Shown: positions 43,248 to 52,450, counted from the first letter of the stretch. The stretch: DNA of 64,000 nt from Methanomassiliicoccales archaeon PtaU1.Bin124 (GCA_002067865.1 MVRC01000015.1:1-64000), one strand, 5' to 3'. The notes: generated by a model from the letters alone, not told the origin. Numbers and translations are program-made.

Positions 43248-43669
43248 CAGACCCCTCCGAAGTGCTCTTTCAGGATCAGCCGGGTCCGGGTGGACTGGAC
43301 GTTGTCAAAGCGGCGTATGCGCTCGATGATCTCGTTCAGCTGCGGGGACGAGGTGACATCGATGATGGCCACGATGTCCTCCTCTCCGGTGACCTCGTAG
43401 ACCTCCGCCACTCCCTCGAACTTGGAGATGTTGGCGGCGACCTCGGACGTGTTCACGTTGACGTCGATCTTGACCTCGATGATAGCCTTCACGTTCTTGC
43501 TGCTGGTCTTGATGGTGAAGCTCTGGATGACGCCGTCCTCGAACAGCTTCTTCACCCTGCTGCGGATGGTGCCCTCGGACACCTTCAGGTCGTTGGCTAT
43601 CTCTACGAAAGGCTTGCGCGAATCCTTCTTCAATATGTCTATGATGCGGTCATCGAGATGGTCTATCAT
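43247..43669 (-). CDS. Lrp/AsnC-family regulator of the lysine operon
   Basis: A 140-residue Lrp/AsnC protein. The N-terminal helix-turn-helix (IDILKKDSRKPFVEIANDLKVS) is followed by a RAM ligand-binding domain (VKAIIEVKIDVNVN onwards). ATG 43669 has AGGTGG 5 bases upstream; a longer form from 43699 lacks support. By position it is likely to bind lysine or a related amino acid and control the operon, as LysM does in Sulfolobus. Confidence 0.88.
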   Translation of the reverse strand: MIDHLDDRIIDILKKDSRKPFVEIANDLKVSEGTIRSRVKKLFEDGVIQSFTIKTSSKNVKAIIEVKIDVNVNTSEVAANISKFEGVAEVYEVTGEEDIVAIIDVTSSPQLNEIIERIRRFDNVQSTRTRLILKEHFGGV

Positions 43670-43698
43670 GATTGCCACCTTCCGGAACATTTTCCACA

Positions 43699-43726
43699 AA
43701 TTTCAATTAAATTCGTATTAAAAACT
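43699..43726 (-). promoter_or_regulatory. Promoter and possible operator of the lysine operon
   Basis: A TATA element (GTTTTTAATA on the minus strand, 43717-43726) is followed by the inverted repeat AATTT-CAATT-AAATT at 43699-43713. The repeat sits between the TATA box and the predicted transcript start, a position where a repressor would block RNA polymerase. Binding by the adjacent Lrp-like protein is inference. Confidence 0.5.
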
Positions 43727-43814
43727 AGGTAAATCGAACAACGTTATTTAATGTTTCTGAAAAACATCTACAAAAATAACATAATCCCTACATTTTCTGC
43801 GAAATTCCCATCCG

Positions 43815-44282
43815 TTACTTTATTTCTTTTACGAATTTCAACCATCTTCTTTCATCGTTGATGCGGTCCAGCAGCCGTTGCTTGGTATAGTCCACCTTCT
43901 CGTCCTCGATATGCCGCAGCTCGTCGACCGCCCTCATCAGGCCGGCCACCTCGTCCATAAGCTCCTTCGCGTCGTCGACCGAGAGGTTCATGTGGCGCAG
44001 GTCGTCCTCCCTCTCCCGCACCTCCTTCTGCAGCCTGTTCGCCAGGCCCAGCGCCGCCTCCACCTCCTCCTCCGTCGGGTCGTCCTTCGATATGAACGAG
44101 TAGATGGTGTCCCGCAGCTTGATCTTCCTGCCGTCGATCTCGTACTCGTCAGGAACGAACTCCCCAACCCAGTAAAGGGCCGAGTGGATGCGCCCCAGCA
44201 ACCTCTCCCTCTCCCGCTGGTTCAGGCAGCGGGTCTTGGTATCCGCACTGTCCTCAACGCAAATGGTGGGACTCTGGGTCAT
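43815..44282 (-). CDS. DUF5788 family protein
   Basis: A 155-residue acidic helical protein. RERERLLGRIHSALYWVGEFVPDEYEIDGRKIKLRD is the hallmark of archaeal DUF5788, of unknown function. The C-terminal half is a long heptad-like helix. Its start overlaps the ketopantoate reductase stop by 4 bases. Confidence 0.75.
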   Translation of the reverse strand: MTQSPTICVEDSADTKTRCLNQRERERLLGRIHSALYWVGEFVPDEYEIDGRKIKLRDTIYSFISKDDPTEEEVEAALGLANRLQKEVREREDDLRHMNLSVDDAKELMDEVAGLMRAVDELRHIEDEKVDYTKQRLLDRINDERRWLKFVKEIK

Positions 44283-45172
44283 CCCTTCCCCTCCATTCCC
44301 TTGATCAGAGCGTGCACGGCCCGGTTCGCCACGACCATCTCTTCCATAGGGGCCAGGCGGCAGATGGCACCGTTTATGGCATCGATCTCGGTCCTCCGGC
44401 CCCGGTCCATGTCCTGCAACATGCTGGAGCGGTTGGAGGTCGTGGCCTTCAAGACCCTTTTCACATCATCGAACGTCACATCGTCCGGCCCGATGGCCTT
44501 CCACCACTTGCCGACCGCGACCGCCTCGATGAACAATCTTCGGGACAGCAGCGTCAGTTCCTCGCTCTCCAGGATGCAGCCGTTCGGCCTGCCCATGATG
44601 GCGGTGATGGGGTTGACGGCGGCGTTGATGGCCGCCTTGGCCCAGACATCCCTGAGGATGTCCTCGCTCACCTTCGAGTCCATGCCGGCGGAGCGGAGAA
44701 GCTGCACCGCCCTCATGGCCGTGCCCTTCTTCCCCGCGATGTTGCCTACCGAGATGGAGCCCTTCCCAGCGTATCTCACGTGTCCCGGTCCGAGATAGGT
44801 CACGCCCATGGCGGCCACGCCGATGTTCATCCTGGCAAAGCCGACCCTATCCGCCACGCTGAGCACGTCCAGGCCGTTCTGCACCACCAGGAGCAACGTT
44901 CCCGGACCGATCAGCCGCCTGCTGTCCTGCAAAGCCTGTACCGTATCATGCGCCTTGACGCATATGAGCACGGCATCCTGGATGGGCAGGGAGGAGGTGC
45001 TCGAAACGGCCTTGACCCCGGTCCTGCCGTCCTCAAGCCCTTCGATCCTGATGCCATCCCTCAGACCCTCGAGCTGTCCATTCCTGGCCACCATGGTGAC
45101 CTGTTCCTTCTTGCCCAGCAGACCGCCCAATAACGTCCCGACCGCACCAGCCCCGATGACCGCCACCTTCAT
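44279..45172 (-). CDS. panE: 2-dehydropantoate 2-reductase (ketopantoate reductase)
   Basis: A 297-residue NAD(P)H-dependent ketopantoate reductase for CoA synthesis. It has VAVIGAGAVGTLLGGLL, VKAHDTVQAL, VVQNGLDVL and the catalytic region DVWAKAAINAAVNPITAIMGRPNG. ATG 45172 overlaps the stop of the upstream AGT-EndoV gene (ATGA) and has AGGAGG upstream. It is the middle of a three-gene unit. Confidence 0.9.
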   Translation of the reverse strand: MKVAVIGAGAVGTLLGGLLGKKEQVTMVARNGQLEGLRDGIRIEGLEDGRTGVKAVSSTSSLPIQDAVLICVKAHDTVQALQDSRRLIGPGTLLLVVQNGLDVLSVADRVGFARMNIGVAAMGVTYLGPGHVRYAGKGSISVGNIAGKKGTAMRAVQLLRSAGMDSKVSEDILRDVWAKAAINAAVNPITAIMGRPNGCILESEELTLLSRRLFIEAVAVGKWWKAIGPDDVTFDDVKRVLKATTSNRSSMLQDMDRGRRTEIDAINGAICRLAPMEEMVVANRAVHALIKGMEGKG

Positions 45173-46122
45173 CCGCACTCCCTCCTGAACCTGTTGGCCG
45201 CGACATGCGCTCTGCGCAGCACATCGCTCTCCGGCGCTGAAAGACAGGTTTCCGCCATTGACACCGCATCCTGTAACGTTATTTGATTTCCAACCGACAC
45301 GTAATATTCCTTTCCCCTCGCCCGCACCTTCTTGCCGGTGACGCGCCCTTCCAAGGTTATCGAGCCGTCATCCCCCACCTCCCCGGTAAGATGGCTCTTC
45401 GCCACGCCCACCGTAGGAATTCCGAACCGAACCCCCAGATGGCAGGCGATGCCGAAGCAGCGGGGATGGAGCCTCCCCTGACCATCGACCAGCAGCACCG
45501 CGTCCTCGATATCCTTCAGCAACGGCGCCACCACTGGCACTTCGCGGAAACCTAGGTATGTGGGAATGTAAGGGAAATCGATCGCGCACTTCGTGGTCCT
45601 CTCCTCCACCTTGCCGCTCTCAAGGTCATAGATGACAGCGGCGGCGAACGCATCCCGATCGTCCGCATAGGAGACGTCCAGGCCGATGGCGTAACGGAAA
45701 TGAGCAGGCCCTTTTTCCTTTACCTTCCTGGCCATCCTTTCCTGTTCGTCCCTCATCTCCTTCAGCACTGGCCTGACCCGGAAGTCTTGGAATCTCGTCG
45801 TTCCGAACTCCATGACCATGCCGTGCTTCAAATGGACTCCTTCAGCCTCCAGCCTGCCCGACTTCTCGTCGGTCCCTTTGCCCAGGCCGTTGTACCAACC
45901 CACCCTTCCATCGCCATAGACGATCCTGTGGCAGGGTACCGGCGTATCCCTGCGCGGGTATCGGGAGAGGATCGCCCCGACCGCCCTGGCCGCCCGGACG
46001 TCGCCGATGGCCTTGGCTATGTCCCCATAGGTGGAGACCATACCTTCAGGCACCTGGCAGGTGGCCTGGTATATGAGTTCGATGAGGTCGAAGCCCTCGA
46101 GCTCGCGCAGCGATCCCGTCAT
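45169..46122 (-). CDS. O6-alkylguanine-DNA alkyltransferase - endonuclease V fusion
   Basis: A 317-residue DNA repair fusion. Residues 1-90 are an alkyltransferase domain with the acceptor Cys64 in PVPCHRIV and VPEGMVSTYGDIAKAIG before it. Residues 140-317 are endonuclease V: AIGLDVSYADD with Asp149, PYIPTYLGFREVP, and the signature VDGQGRLHPRCFGIACHLG. A protein with these two activities was characterised from Ferroplasma acidarmanus, so the fusion is a Thermoplasmatota trait. It repairs alkylated guanine by direct reversal and nicks near deaminated bases. No ribosome site precedes ATG 46122, 17 bases after the MFS gene. Confidence 0.92.
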   Translation of the reverse strand: MTGSLRELEGFDLIELIYQATCQVPEGMVSTYGDIAKAIGDVRAARAVGAILSRYPRRDTPVPCHRIVYGDGRVGWYNGLGKGTDEKSGRLEAEGVHLKHGMVMEFGTTRFQDFRVRPVLKEMRDEQERMARKVKEKGPAHFRYAIGLDVSYADDRDAFAAAVIYDLESGKVEERTTKCAIDFPYIPTYLGFREVPVVAPLLKDIEDAVLLVDGQGRLHPRCFGIACHLGVRFGIPTVGVAKSHLTGEVGDDGSITLEGRVTGKKVRARGKEYYVSVGNQITLQDAVSMAETCLSAPESDVLRRAHVAANRFRRECG

Positions 46123-46139
46123 ACAGAGGCAATTGGGGC

Positions 46140-47561
46140 TCAGGGTATTAGGCGCTTGCACCTTCCCTTCCTGCCCACCGCCATCACGCCTGCGGCGCTG
46201 AGAAGGAGAAGACCGGCCGTGACCATGGTGGAAAGCGTCCAATCGCCCGTGGCATCCCTCAATGCGCCAGAAACGACCGGGGACAGCACCGCTCCGATCT
46301 CCCCCACCAGGTTCCACATGCCGAAGGCCTGGCCCATCATCCTCCTCGGCGCCAGGTCGGAGGTCAGAGTCATGTGCACGGTCTGCATCGCGGAGAAGAG
46401 CACCCCGATCAGGAAGAGCAATGCCCCCATCACACCCAGGTCCAGCTCTCCGCCGGATATGCCCCACGCCATGAGCATGACCAGGAACGCCACCGACAGG
46501 CAGAGGACGACATAGACGTCCCTCCGCCCCCTCCCCCTTCCCGACGCCCTGTCGCACAGCCATCCTCCCACCGGATATCCGATGGCGCTGGCCACCCCGA
46601 ACAGGCCAGCATAGACGGCCGCCCCGACCAGGCCGAGATGCGACGATTCCGATACCAGGAGGAGGGCCCAGAAGCCGAAGAACCAGAGCGTGTACAGGAT
46701 GGGGATGGCCGTCGCATACATCAGAACGAGGTCCCGGTCGTGCAGCACCGTGCTCTCCCTGCCCAGCCTCTTGAAGATGATCGCCACCAGCACCAACGCC
46801 ATAATGAGGACCGCCACCGCCTGTAGCACGCTGTCCATGCCCAGTTCCAGCGTCAGGAAGAAGACCAGCATGATGGCCGCGAACATCGGTATCGATACCA
46901 GGGCCAGGAAGCCCAGCGCCGGTCCGGGCCTTTCTCCGTTCCGCCGAGGAGAGAGTACCTTCCCCAGGCCGAACGATACCGCCAACGTGATCGGTGCATA
47001 GATGAGGAACGGTACGGTCCAGGCCGTCTCCCCGCCCCACTCCCCCTCCGCCCAGTCCATGATGGCCGGGGTGAGGGTCGTGGCGATGGTGAGGCCGGCC
47101 GCCAGGCCGATGAACACAACTCCCATCCCCAGCCCCTTGCGCTCCGGCGGAGTCACCGCCTCGACGATCGCCCGGTCATTGGAATAGTAAGCACCCTCCC
47201 CAAGCCCGGTGAGCACTCTCAGCCCGACGAACGAGAACAGGGTACGAGCGAATCCGCTGGCCATCGTGGTGACCCCCGCCCAGGCGGTGCTGATGACCAC
47301 CATAGCCCGATGGCCGAAGCGGTCGCCCAGATATCCGGCGGGGAACTGGGTGAGCATGTAGCCGGCGAAGAACATAGAGCCTATGATGCCGCCCAGCGCA
47401 TGCTGCATCGGTGCCGCCGCCATGAACCCCGCCTGATGTGCGATCATCCAGGAGACCACAGGCCCGGTCAGGCTGCGGTCGATGTAGCATACGGTCCATG
47501 CCAGGAACAGCCACGCCCAGACGGCATGGTATGGTTTGAGGAACGTTCTTGGGGCAGGCAT
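46140..47561 (-). CDS. MFS-family transporter
   Basis: A 473-residue major facilitator with about 12 membrane helices. The loop 2-3 motif is GYLGDRFGHRAMVV and the N-terminus has WTVCYIDRSL, typical of the anion:cation symporter-like or general MFS group. The second half has GYPVGGWLCDRASGR as the repeat of the motif. The substrate is unknown. ATG 47561 follows GGCGAGGCGATG. Confidence 0.85.
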   Translation of the reverse strand: MPAPRTFLKPYHAVWAWLFLAWTVCYIDRSLTGPVVSWMIAHQAGFMAAAPMQHALGGIIGSMFFAGYMLTQFPAGYLGDRFGHRAMVVISTAWAGVTTMASGFARTLFSFVGLRVLTGLGEGAYYSNDRAIVEAVTPPERKGLGMGVVFIGLAAGLTIATTLTPAIMDWAEGEWGGETAWTVPFLIYAPITLAVSFGLGKVLSPRRNGERPGPALGFLALVSIPMFAAIMLVFFLTLELGMDSVLQAVAVLIMALVLVAIIFKRLGRESTVLHDRDLVLMYATAIPILYTLWFFGFWALLLVSESSHLGLVGAAVYAGLFGVASAIGYPVGGWLCDRASGRGRGRRDVYVVLCLSVAFLVMLMAWGISGGELDLGVMGALLFLIGVLFSAMQTVHMTLTSDLAPRRMMGQAFGMWNLVGEIGAVLSPVVSGALRDATGDWTLSTMVTAGLLLLSAAGVMAVGRKGRCKRLIP

Positions 47562-47652
47562 TGCATCGCCTCGCCATTTCCTGGTTGACTAGGCTGGAAA
47601 CGGAAAAACAATGCCCGCCCCTGGTATGCTCAGGGGCCTATTTAGCGTCTTT

Positions 47653-48150
47653 TCACTTCATGCCGAACTTTTCCTGGAAGAAGAGGTCCTCATTGCTCTT
47701 CCGGGACCTGGCCGAAGGGAATTCCGCCGGATATCCGACCGTCATGCAGACGGTGATGACCCGGTCGAACGGTACTTCGAGGAACTTGGCCAGCTTGGTC
47801 TGGTCGAAAGCCCCGATCCAGCACGTACCCAGACCCATCTCCTCCGCTGCCAGGGAGACATGGTCCATAGCAATGGCCAGGTCTACCCTGGCCCATTTCT
47901 GGTTGGGGTCGTCGACGCCGGCGAGGAACATCGAGCAGGTGCCGATGAACTCCTGGTTCTTGCAGATGGGGACCAGGTCCTTCAGGCGCTGTTCGTTCGT
48001 CACCTCGATGATCTGCCACGGCTGCCTGTTCGCTCCCGAGGGCGCGAGCCTGGCGGCCTCCATCAGCCTCTCCTTATGCTTGGCCTCCAGTGGCCTGTGC
48101 TCGTATGTGCGGATGCTCCTCCTCGACCTTATGGCCTCAATTACTTCCAT
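47653..48150 (-). CDS. Nitroreductase-family FMN protein
   Basis: A 165-residue short nitroreductase. It starts EVIEAIRSRRSIRTYEHRPL and has APSGANRQPWQIIEV as the FMN-binding segment and EEMGLGTCWIGAFD. It uses NAD(P)H to reduce a flavin-accessible substrate, which cannot be identified. It is a single gene. Confidence 0.88.
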   Translation of the reverse strand: MEVIEAIRSRRSIRTYEHRPLEAKHKERLMEAARLAPSGANRQPWQIIEVTNEQRLKDLVPICKNQEFIGTCSMFLAGVDDPNQKWARVDLAIAMDHVSLAAEEMGLGTCWIGAFDQTKLAKFLEVPFDRVITVCMTVGYPAEFPSARSRKSNEDLFFQEKFGMK

Positions 48151-48260
48151 GCTAGATCCCCTGGTCCGACTCCCGTAATACCATGTGAATCAATGATTGA
48201 TATTGCTTCCGCTATATATTGGAAAAATTAAAAGAAACGGGGCCTAGGCCCCTAAGTTGT

Positions 48261-49802
48261 TTACTCCTTCTTGTCGTTCTTGATGTATACGACATGCTGC
48301 GGGAAGGGGATCTCTACGCTCGACTGTTTGAACTTCTGGTACAGAATTTCCCTGAAGTCCGAGGCGGCCTTCCACTTCGCGTTCGCATCATCGATGGGAA
48401 TGAAGATCTTCATGTTGATGGAGGAGTCGGCGAACTCGCTCAGCCTGATGACGGGGACCTTGTTCTTGACCGAATTGGGGGTCTCATTGAAGGCATCCAC
48501 CATGAGCCGTTTCACCTTCTCTATGTCCGAACCGTAGGCGACCCCGACCACGACGGTCACGGTCAGCTCCTTGTCCGGGGCGAAGGCGTTGATGATCTTG
48601 TTGTTCGCCAGGTTGTCGTTCGGGATGATAATCAGCTGGTTGTTGGTCGTGTCCAGCATCTCGGTGGCCCTCAGCCCGATCCTCTTGACCTCCATGAAGT
48701 CGCCGTTCTCCATGAGCAGCTTGTCGCCCACATTGAACGGCCGGCTGACCAGCAACTGGATCCCGGCGAAGAAATTGGCCAGGGTGGACTGGGCCGCATA
48801 ACCGACCACTATGCCCAAGAACCCGGCGCCGGCCAGTAGCACTGTCACGTCATAGCCGAATATCTCAAATATGAGCATGAGCGCCACGAAGGGGATGAGG
48901 ATCATGCCCAGTTTCTCCAGCACCGGGACAAGGACATCATCGAACTCCGTCTCGGTCTTGGAGGCGTACCGCTTGGCGTAGAACAGCACGACCTCATCGT
49001 AGATCTTGTAGATCATCCAGGCGCTGATACCGATCAGCAGCACATGGTACCAGGTCTCGATCTGGTTCACGACGTCCGGGGAGAGCACCAGTATCTCCAG
49101 GGAGCCGACCATCCCGATGAGGACGATGTAGAGGAAGATCGGCATGCGCAGGATGCGCAGCATGATGTCATCCAGCTCGGTCTTGGTCTTGGCCGTGGCC
49201 AGCTTGACGGCCGGATCGAGCACGAAGTAGAACAGCAGGCCGATGGCGATCCATATCAGCGCGGTGACGATGAACGCACCTTCGTTGGTGTTCAACGGCG
49301 CTGGCAGGTTGTTGTCCCATATGCCCAATATCTTGTTTTGTCCTGCGTTGACGCCCCAGATGGAGACGATCCTCAGGTCGATCTCCTTCGTGGTGACGTG
49401 CACATCGTTCATGTTGGCCAGGTTGGTCGTGGTGAAGTTCACCAGGAAGACCGCGTTCCTCGTTTGGGCATCGCGGCTCGCCGTGAACGTCGCAGAGACG
49501 AAGGCAGATCCGTTCGCATCGAGCGTTACAAAATCATTCTCCACATCGATGGTCAGGCCACCGCTGTCTGTGGTGTAAAGACCGGTCTTTACCGCCACGG
49601 TATCGGTACCGTTGTTATAGATGATCCAGGTGAAGGTGATGGACTGCTCAGCATCCAGCTCGGCGTTCGGACTTCTCTTGTCCAATATGTTGACCTCGCT
49701 GGCGTTGACCGCCGGTCCTGACAGCGACATGATCACCATGACCGCGATCAGGGCCAAGCCTATGCGCGAGAGCGTCGCACCCTTCGCATTCAGCACATGC
49801 AT
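48261..49802 (-). CDS. MscS-family channel with an extracytoplasmic beta domain
   Basis: A protein of 513 residues. A signal helix (about 8-34) is followed by about 140 residues of extracytoplasmic beta-type sequence (ITFTWIIYNNGTDTVAV, then VSATFTASRDAQTRNAVFLVNFTTTN) resembling a NEW3/CARDB-like domain. Then come about five membrane helices, the MscS pore helix and beta domain (VGYAAQSTLANFFAGIQLLVSRPFNVGD) and the C-terminal domain. It should be a mechanosensitive channel. ATG 49802 has GAGGTG 8 bases upstream. Confidence 0.85.
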   Translation of the reverse strand: MHVLNAKGATLSRIGLALIAVMVIMSLSGPAVNASEVNILDKRSPNAELDAEQSITFTWIIYNNGTDTVAVKTGLYTTDSGGLTIDVENDFVTLDANGSAFVSATFTASRDAQTRNAVFLVNFTTTNLANMNDVHVTTKEIDLRIVSIWGVNAGQNKILGIWDNNLPAPLNTNEGAFIVTALIWIAIGLLFYFVLDPAVKLATAKTKTELDDIMLRILRMPIFLYIVLIGMVGSLEILVLSPDVVNQIETWYHVLLIGISAWMIYKIYDEVVLFYAKRYASKTETEFDDVLVPVLEKLGMILIPFVALMLIFEIFGYDVTVLLAGAGFLGIVVGYAAQSTLANFFAGIQLLVSRPFNVGDKLLMENGDFMEVKRIGLRATEMLDTTNNQLIIIPNDNLANNKIINAFAPDKELTVTVVVGVAYGSDIEKVKRLMVDAFNETPNSVKNKVPVIRLSEFADSSINMKIFIPIDDANAKWKAASDFREILYQKFKQSSVEIPFPQHVVYIKNDKKE

Positions 49803-49930
49803 GGATGACACACCTCGTAAGGTTAGCATCCCGATTCAATGACGATATTTAAAACTAAATGAGCTCGATAATTATCAAGCAAGAGAAAATACCTGAAAAC
49901 CATTTTAAAGTGGGCCCCCTTTTCTATGCT

Positions 49931-50812
49931 ATGGACTGGCTGCCCGTCATCAGGGTCACGATCGCCTTGGCCGTGCTGTGCCTAGCCTCCTATTCCGATT
50001 GGCGCACCCGCATGGCCTCCGACATGTACTGGATAGCGATGGGCCTGGTCGGTCTGGCGTTGCTGGCATGGCAGATATTCGACAGCGGCAACGATCCTCT
50101 GTATCTACTCTTCGTGTTCGTGGTGGGATGGTTCTTCATCGACCTGCTCTGGGACCGGGAGGGGCTGGAAGGGACCTTCTGGAAGCTGCTTCCCATGGCC
50201 ATGTACGCGATACTCCTGGTCTGCATGGGCGTGCTTATCTGGAAGTTCGGTGGCAAGGCCTACCTCTACGAGCTGATATCCATCCCGGCCATGTTCCTGC
50301 TGTACTTCCTGCTGTACCTCTTCGACGTCATCAAGGGCGGCGCCGACGCCAAGGCCTTGATGGCATTGTCCCTGCTGATCCCGACCTACCCGATCATCGG
50401 GCCGTTCCCGTTGATAGGGCTGCCGACCTACGAGGCGCAGTTCATAATGCCGTTCTCGTTGCTGGTGCTGTTCTACGGAGCCTTGCTGACTTTGGCCATA
50501 CCAATCTACTACCTGTTCTACAACCTGGTGAAGGGGGACAGGGCGTTCCCCACCATGTTGTTCGGGATCCGAATGGATGTGGCCGACGCCAAGAAGCGCT
50601 TCGTCTGGCCCATGGAATATGTGGACGGAGAGGAGATCAAGGTCTCCTCCATGCCGAAGGGGCCAGAATCACTGGAAGAGCATTACGCCCAGCTGGAAGC
50701 GAAGGGGCTGCAGAGGATCTGGGTCACGCCCAAGATACCCATGCTCATCCCCATAACCGCAGGCATCGTCCTCGCTGCCATCCTCGGCAATCTGATATTC
50801 ATCATCTTCTGA
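49931..50812 (+). CDS. A24 preflagellin/prepilin-type peptidase
   Basis: A 293-residue aspartic membrane peptidase of the FlaK/EppA group. The first Asp lies in ASYSDWRTR and the second in KGGADAKALMAL, the GxGD motif of this family. It has about seven or eight membrane helices and a C-terminal cytoplasmic segment before the last helix. It cleaves class III signal peptides of archaellins or pilins. No such substrate gene is in the window. The start 49931 is favoured over ATG 49859 because TTTTAAAG at about 49901-49908 lies 25-30 bases before it and because family members begin there. Confidence 0.85.
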   Translation: MDWLPVIRVTIALAVLCLASYSDWRTRMASDMYWIAMGLVGLALLAWQIFDSGNDPLYLLFVFVVGWFFIDLLWDREGLEGTFWKLLPMAMYAILLVCMGVLIWKFGGKAYLYELISIPAMFLLYFLLYLFDVIKGGADAKALMALSLLIPTYPIIGPFPLIGLPTYEAQFIMPFSLLVLFYGALLTLAIPIYYLFYNLVKGDRAFPTMLFGIRMDVADAKKRFVWPMEYVDGEEIKVSSMPKGPESLEEHYAQLEAKGLQRIWVTPKIPMLIPITAGIVLAAILGNLIFIIF

Positions 50813-51449
50813 GACCGGTGGCGCATCTTCCCGCGATGGCGCAGGCATTGCAACGAGGCCTCCTAAGGCACGATCGCTGGCAATGATGCACGCACAGCGC
50901 GTACGTACGGCGATAGGCGGTGACGTCCGGCGGCAGTTCCGATTCCACGAAACCCTGCAGGTCCATATAGTCCTTCGAGGAGAATATGCCGGTCCGATCC
51001 AGCAGGCGCGAGACGTACGCTGCCGCCACGAACTTCGGTCTCCCCGCCCCAAAGAGCAGGATGGAGTCCGCCGTCTCGTTGCCGATCCCGGGCAGCGAAA
51101 GGAGCTCCTCCCTGACCTTCATCGTTTCCCCTTGCAACAGGGAGGAAACATCCGAACCATGGTTCCTCTGGATATGTCCTGCCATCGACCGCAGCCGGGA
51201 GGCCTTCTGCCGATAGAAGCCCGTGGGGCGGACCATCTCCTCCAAGACAGCGAGGTCACATTCCGCCATCTTGTCTACCTCCAGCAGCCCTCCGCGCCTC
51301 ATCATCTCCAAGGAACGGGAAACGCTGTTCCAGTTCGTCTGCTGCGTCAGTATCGCCCCGACCATGACCTCGAACGGCGATTCCGAGGGCCACCACACCC
51401 CCAGGTCATATTCTTCAGAAAGCGCAGAGATCAGTTCTTCCAGGTCCAT
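50802..51449 (-). CDS. HhH-GPD (endonuclease III-like) protein without the catalytic Asp
   Basis: A 215-residue protein of the COG2231/EndoIII-like group. It has ILTQQTNWNSVSRSLEMM, the HhH motif LSLPGIGNETADSILLFG and a C-terminal Cys cluster (CLRRPRCNACAIAGRC) for a [4Fe-4S] cluster. The Lys of bifunctional EndoIII is Glu, as in monofunctional relatives. The catalytic Asp found in FVVDAYTRR-type sequences is Ala here (FVAAAYVSR). It may therefore bind DNA without glycosylase activity. The 3' end overlaps the convergent peptidase gene by 11 bases. Confidence 0.8.
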   Translation of the reverse strand: MDLEELISALSEEYDLGVWWPSESPFEVMVGAILTQQTNWNSVSRSLEMMRRGGLLEVDKMAECDLAVLEEMVRPTGFYRQKASRLRSMAGHIQRNHGSDVSSLLQGETMKVREELLSLPGIGNETADSILLFGAGRPKFVAAAYVSRLLDRTGIFSSKDYMDLQGFVESELPPDVTAYRRTYALCVHHCQRSCLRRPRCNACAIAGRCATGLRR

Positions 51450-51453
51450 GCTC

Positions 51454-52446
51454 TCACATTATGATGTTCAGGTCCCTGCCGCACTTGCCGCATCGTCCGC
51501 CGTTCAAGGACATCTTCACCACGTCGAAATAGGCCCGCTTGATGGCGACGTTGCCGCATTGCGGGCAGATGGTGTCCTCCGCTCCGGAACGCATGTTCCC
51601 CAGATAGACGAAGCTCAATCCCGCCGCCTTCGCCACCTCGTGCGCCATCTCCATCGTCTTCGCCGGGGTCATGGGCACGTCCATCATCTTGTAGTCGGGG
51701 TGGAAGCGGGAGAAGTGCACCGGCATCTCCGCGTCCACGCCGGCCGCCCACCTGCAGAAGCGATCGATCTCACCTCGGTCGTCATTATGGCCAGGGATGA
51801 TGAGATAGGTCAGCTCCACATGCATACCGATATCATGGGCCACCTGGACCGCGTTCAATACCGGCGCCAGCTTCGCCTTGCATATCTTATGATAGAAATC
51901 CTCTGTGAACCCCTTGACGTCGATGTTCATCCCATCGACCAGGCCCTTCAGGTCCCGCAGCGGGGTCTCCTCGATGTACCCGTTGCTGACGAACACCGAG
52001 AACATGCCCTCCTTCTTACATGCCTTGCTGGCGTCCGCAGCGAATTCGTGCCACATGGTCGGCTCGTTGTAGGTCCAGGCCACGCCCCTGCAGGCGCTCC
52101 TCCTGACCATGCTGGGCACTTCCTCCGGGGCGATGCGGTTGGTATCGTCCCTTCCCGGCCTGGCCTGGGAGATGGAGTAGTTCTGACAATGCATGCAGCC
52201 CAGGTTGCATCCCAGGCTGCCGAACGAAAGTACCCCTTCACCAGGGTGCATATGGTAGAAGGGCTTCTTCTCCATCGGGTCGACATGGACCGATGAGACC
52301 AGGCCATATGAGAGCGCGGTAAGCTTGCCAGAGTCGTTCCTGCGCACCCCGCATATGCCCACCGCGCCGTCGGAGATGAGGCAATGATGCGGGCACAGGC
52401 CGCAGCGCACCTTCCCCGCCTCTTCCTTCCAGTACCTGGCCTCCAT
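51454..52446 (-). CDS. amrS: AmmeMemoRadiSam system radical SAM enzyme
   Basis: A 330-residue radical SAM protein of the AmrS group. It begins with an N-terminal CGLCPHHC cluster, then CNLGCMHCQN for the SAM cluster, and has WTYNEPTMWHEF and KGFTEDFYHKICKAKL. A C-terminal zinc-like CPQCGN and CGKCGRD pair is extra to the radical SAM core. The Memo and AMMECR1 partners are not adjacent. It starts 4 bases after thiL ends (TGATGACATG). The substrate of the system is not established. Confidence 0.85.
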   Translation of the reverse strand: MEARYWKEEAGKVRCGLCPHHCLISDGAVGICGVRRNDSGKLTALSYGLVSSVHVDPMEKKPFYHMHPGEGVLSFGSLGCNLGCMHCQNYSISQARPGRDDTNRIAPEEVPSMVRRSACRGVAWTYNEPTMWHEFAADASKACKKEGMFSVFVSNGYIEETPLRDLKGLVDGMNIDVKGFTEDFYHKICKAKLAPVLNAVQVAHDIGMHVELTYLIIPGHNDDRGEIDRFCRWAAGVDAEMPVHFSRFHPDYKMMDVPMTPAKTMEMAHEVAKAAGLSFVYLGNMRSGAEDTICPQCGNVAIKRAYFDVVKMSLNGGRCGKCGRDLNIIM

Positions 52447-52450
52447 GTCA

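Noticed and set aside
49859-49930. Extension of the preflagellin peptidase to ATG 49859
   Set aside because: The added 24 residues are polar and not like the family, and a TATA-like element lies inside them at the right distance for a leaderless start at 49931.
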